Origin: an uncultured Lachnospiraceae bacterium
GTDB taxonomy: Bacteria; Bacillota; Clostridia; Lachnospirales; Lachnospiraceae
Assembly: GCA_947174505.1 (NCBI GenBank)
Contig: CAMWJF010000015.1
Span: forward strand, 1 to 64,000
Length of the DNA: 64,000 nucleotides
Reading direction: 5' to 3'
Part shown: positions 63,296-64,000 of the stretch, piece by piece
Position numbering within the stretch: position 1 is the stretch's first letter
Layout: each line of letters opens with the position of its first letter
Notes under the pieces: model-generated
What the model was told of the DNA's origin: nothing
Database searches by the model: none
Seen by the model: the letters and a program-made list of their open reading frames with translations, nothing else
Translations under genes and position numbers: made by a program

Positions 63296-64000
63296 ATGCT
63301 GAAATCTATTAAACCGAAAAAATGGGTAGTAGCTGCATATCTTGCCGTGCCCGTGGCGCTGTATGTGTTCACGGTATTCGCGCCGCTGGTTGCAGCACTT
63401 TTTTACAGTTTCTTTGAATGGAAGGGCGGGCCGGTCAAAACCTTTAGCGGCTTTGCCAATTACTCGCAGTTATTTAGTGACGAGGTGTTCTGGAGTTCCT
63501 TCTGGCACAATATTTTTCTGGTGATTGTCTGTATCATCGGGCAGATTGGTCTGGCATTCATTGTTGTACTGCTAATCAACTCTAAGGTAACCAAGCTGCA
63601 GGGCATCCACAGAACGTTCGGATTTTTCCCGAGCACGATCTCGGCAGTCTGCATCGGTTTTATCTGGCAGATGATCTACGATTCCAAGAGAGGTCTGCTG
63701 AACTACTTCTTGGAGAAGATCGGCAGGGGCGACTTACAGAAGGTATGGCTGAATGAGCCAAGGCTGGTAATGCTGCTGGTGTCCATTCCGCTGATCTGGC
63801 AGTTCATCGGTTACTATATGGTAATCCTGCTGTCTGCGGTTTCCTCCATCAGTACGGAGGTTTTGGAGTCGGCGGAAATCGATGGAGCGACAGGTGTCCA
63901 GCGTGCGCGTTACATAGTTTTACCTTTGATTAAGAATACTCTGCTTGTATGTATCACCCTCTGCGTGGCGGGTAACATGAAAGCATTCGATAATATTTAC
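63296..64000 (+). CDS. Carbohydrate ABC transporter permease, partial
   Basis: The first 235 residues of a MalF/UgpA-type permease; the gene runs off the right edge. KKWVVAAYLAVPVALYVFTVF is the first helix region (given here in part), FSGFANYSQLFSDEVFWSS follows, and VLESAEIDGATGVQRARYI is the EAA loop that contacts the ATPase. GGAGG is just upstream. It is the partner of the lipoprotein at 61583. Confidence 0.9.
   Translation, partial: MLKSIKPKKWVVAAYLAVPVALYVFTVFAPLVAALFYSFFEWKGGPVKTFSGFANYSQLFSDEVFWSSFWHNIFLVIVCIIGQIGLAFIVVLLINSKVTKLQGIHRTFGFFPSTISAVCIGFIWQMIYDSKRGLLNYFLEKIGRGDLQKVWLNEPRLVMLLVSIPLIWQFIGYYMVILLSAVSSISTEVLESAEIDGATGVQRARYIVLPLIKNTLLVCITLCVAGNMKAFDNIY

Noticed and set aside
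1-64000. tRNA, rRNA, insertion sequence, prophage or integrase genes
   Set aside because: None were recognised by motif or structure on either strand.

Overview
The window looks like chromosome of a spore-forming, anaerobic Lachnospiraceae-type member of the Clostridia. This is judged from strong AGGAGG-type ribosome binding sites, sigma-A promoters (TTGACA/TATAAT), a spore maturation gene (spmB), a LysM-GH18 cortex-hydrolase-type protein, lipoprotein sugar-binding proteins with Ala/Glu/Pro linkers, and many GGDEF, HD and MCP signalling proteins. No rRNA, tRNA, CRISPR array, phage or transposase gene was recognised. The species cannot be named from sequence reading alone.

Region 1-5.2 kb: the tail of a gene, gene debris, an orphan AAA-ATPase/PD-(D/E)XK protein, a short DUF4317-type protein, a fructosamine-kinase-family protein and a LysM-GH18 hydrolase. 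Region 5.2-12.5 kb: an Agr/LytTR-type two-component pair beside a tiny, apparently frameshifted lipoprotein gene, a large InlB-repeat surface protein, a hemerythrin-CheX-like fusion divergent from a VWA-like gene, and a Cu/Zn superoxide dismutase. Region 12.6-17.9 kb: a catabolic cluster of PfkB kinase, class II aldolase, uridine phosphorylase, FAD oxidoreductase and ROK fructokinase. Region 17.9-25.4 kb: SGNH esterase, membrane-anchored Mrr-type nuclease, SpmB, Uma2 protein, MarR regulator, DUF885 peptidase and a diguanylate cyclase, with two complex inverted-repeat elements between genes.

Region 25.6-52.7 kb is one large sugar-sensing and pentose-use locus. A YesM-type kinase, a membrane-anchored sugar-binding protein and a YesN-type regulator form a three-part sensor. 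Next come a GntR/LacI-type repressor, a four-gene YtfQRT-YjfF-type importer, two chemoreceptors with a small membrane protein between them, a ChvE-MmsA-MmsB-type importer, an AraR-type repressor, araA, a ribulokinase, araD, a split transketolase and rpe. AraR-like palindromes (TTGTA-N-TACAA) lie before chvE and araA. The logic is to sense the sugar outside, swim towards it, import it by two systems, convert L-arabinose to xylulose-5-phosphate and feed the pentose phosphate pathway.

Region 52.7-64 kb: an AAA/DUF4143 ATPase, a MATE exporter with a BlaI-type regulator bracketed by an unusual half-swapped 26-bp repeat, a small Cys-rich protein, a GNAT acetyltransferase, a double-HD protein, a YesL protein, a second diguanylate cyclase, and the start of another carbohydrate ABC importer that runs off the right edge.

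The observations most worth a second look are the half-swapped repeat around the BlaI unit, the sensor binding protein that is a paralogue of the transporter binding protein, the hemerythrin-CheX-like fusion, the small membrane protein coupled to a chemoreceptor, and the dispersed and structured intergenic repeats.
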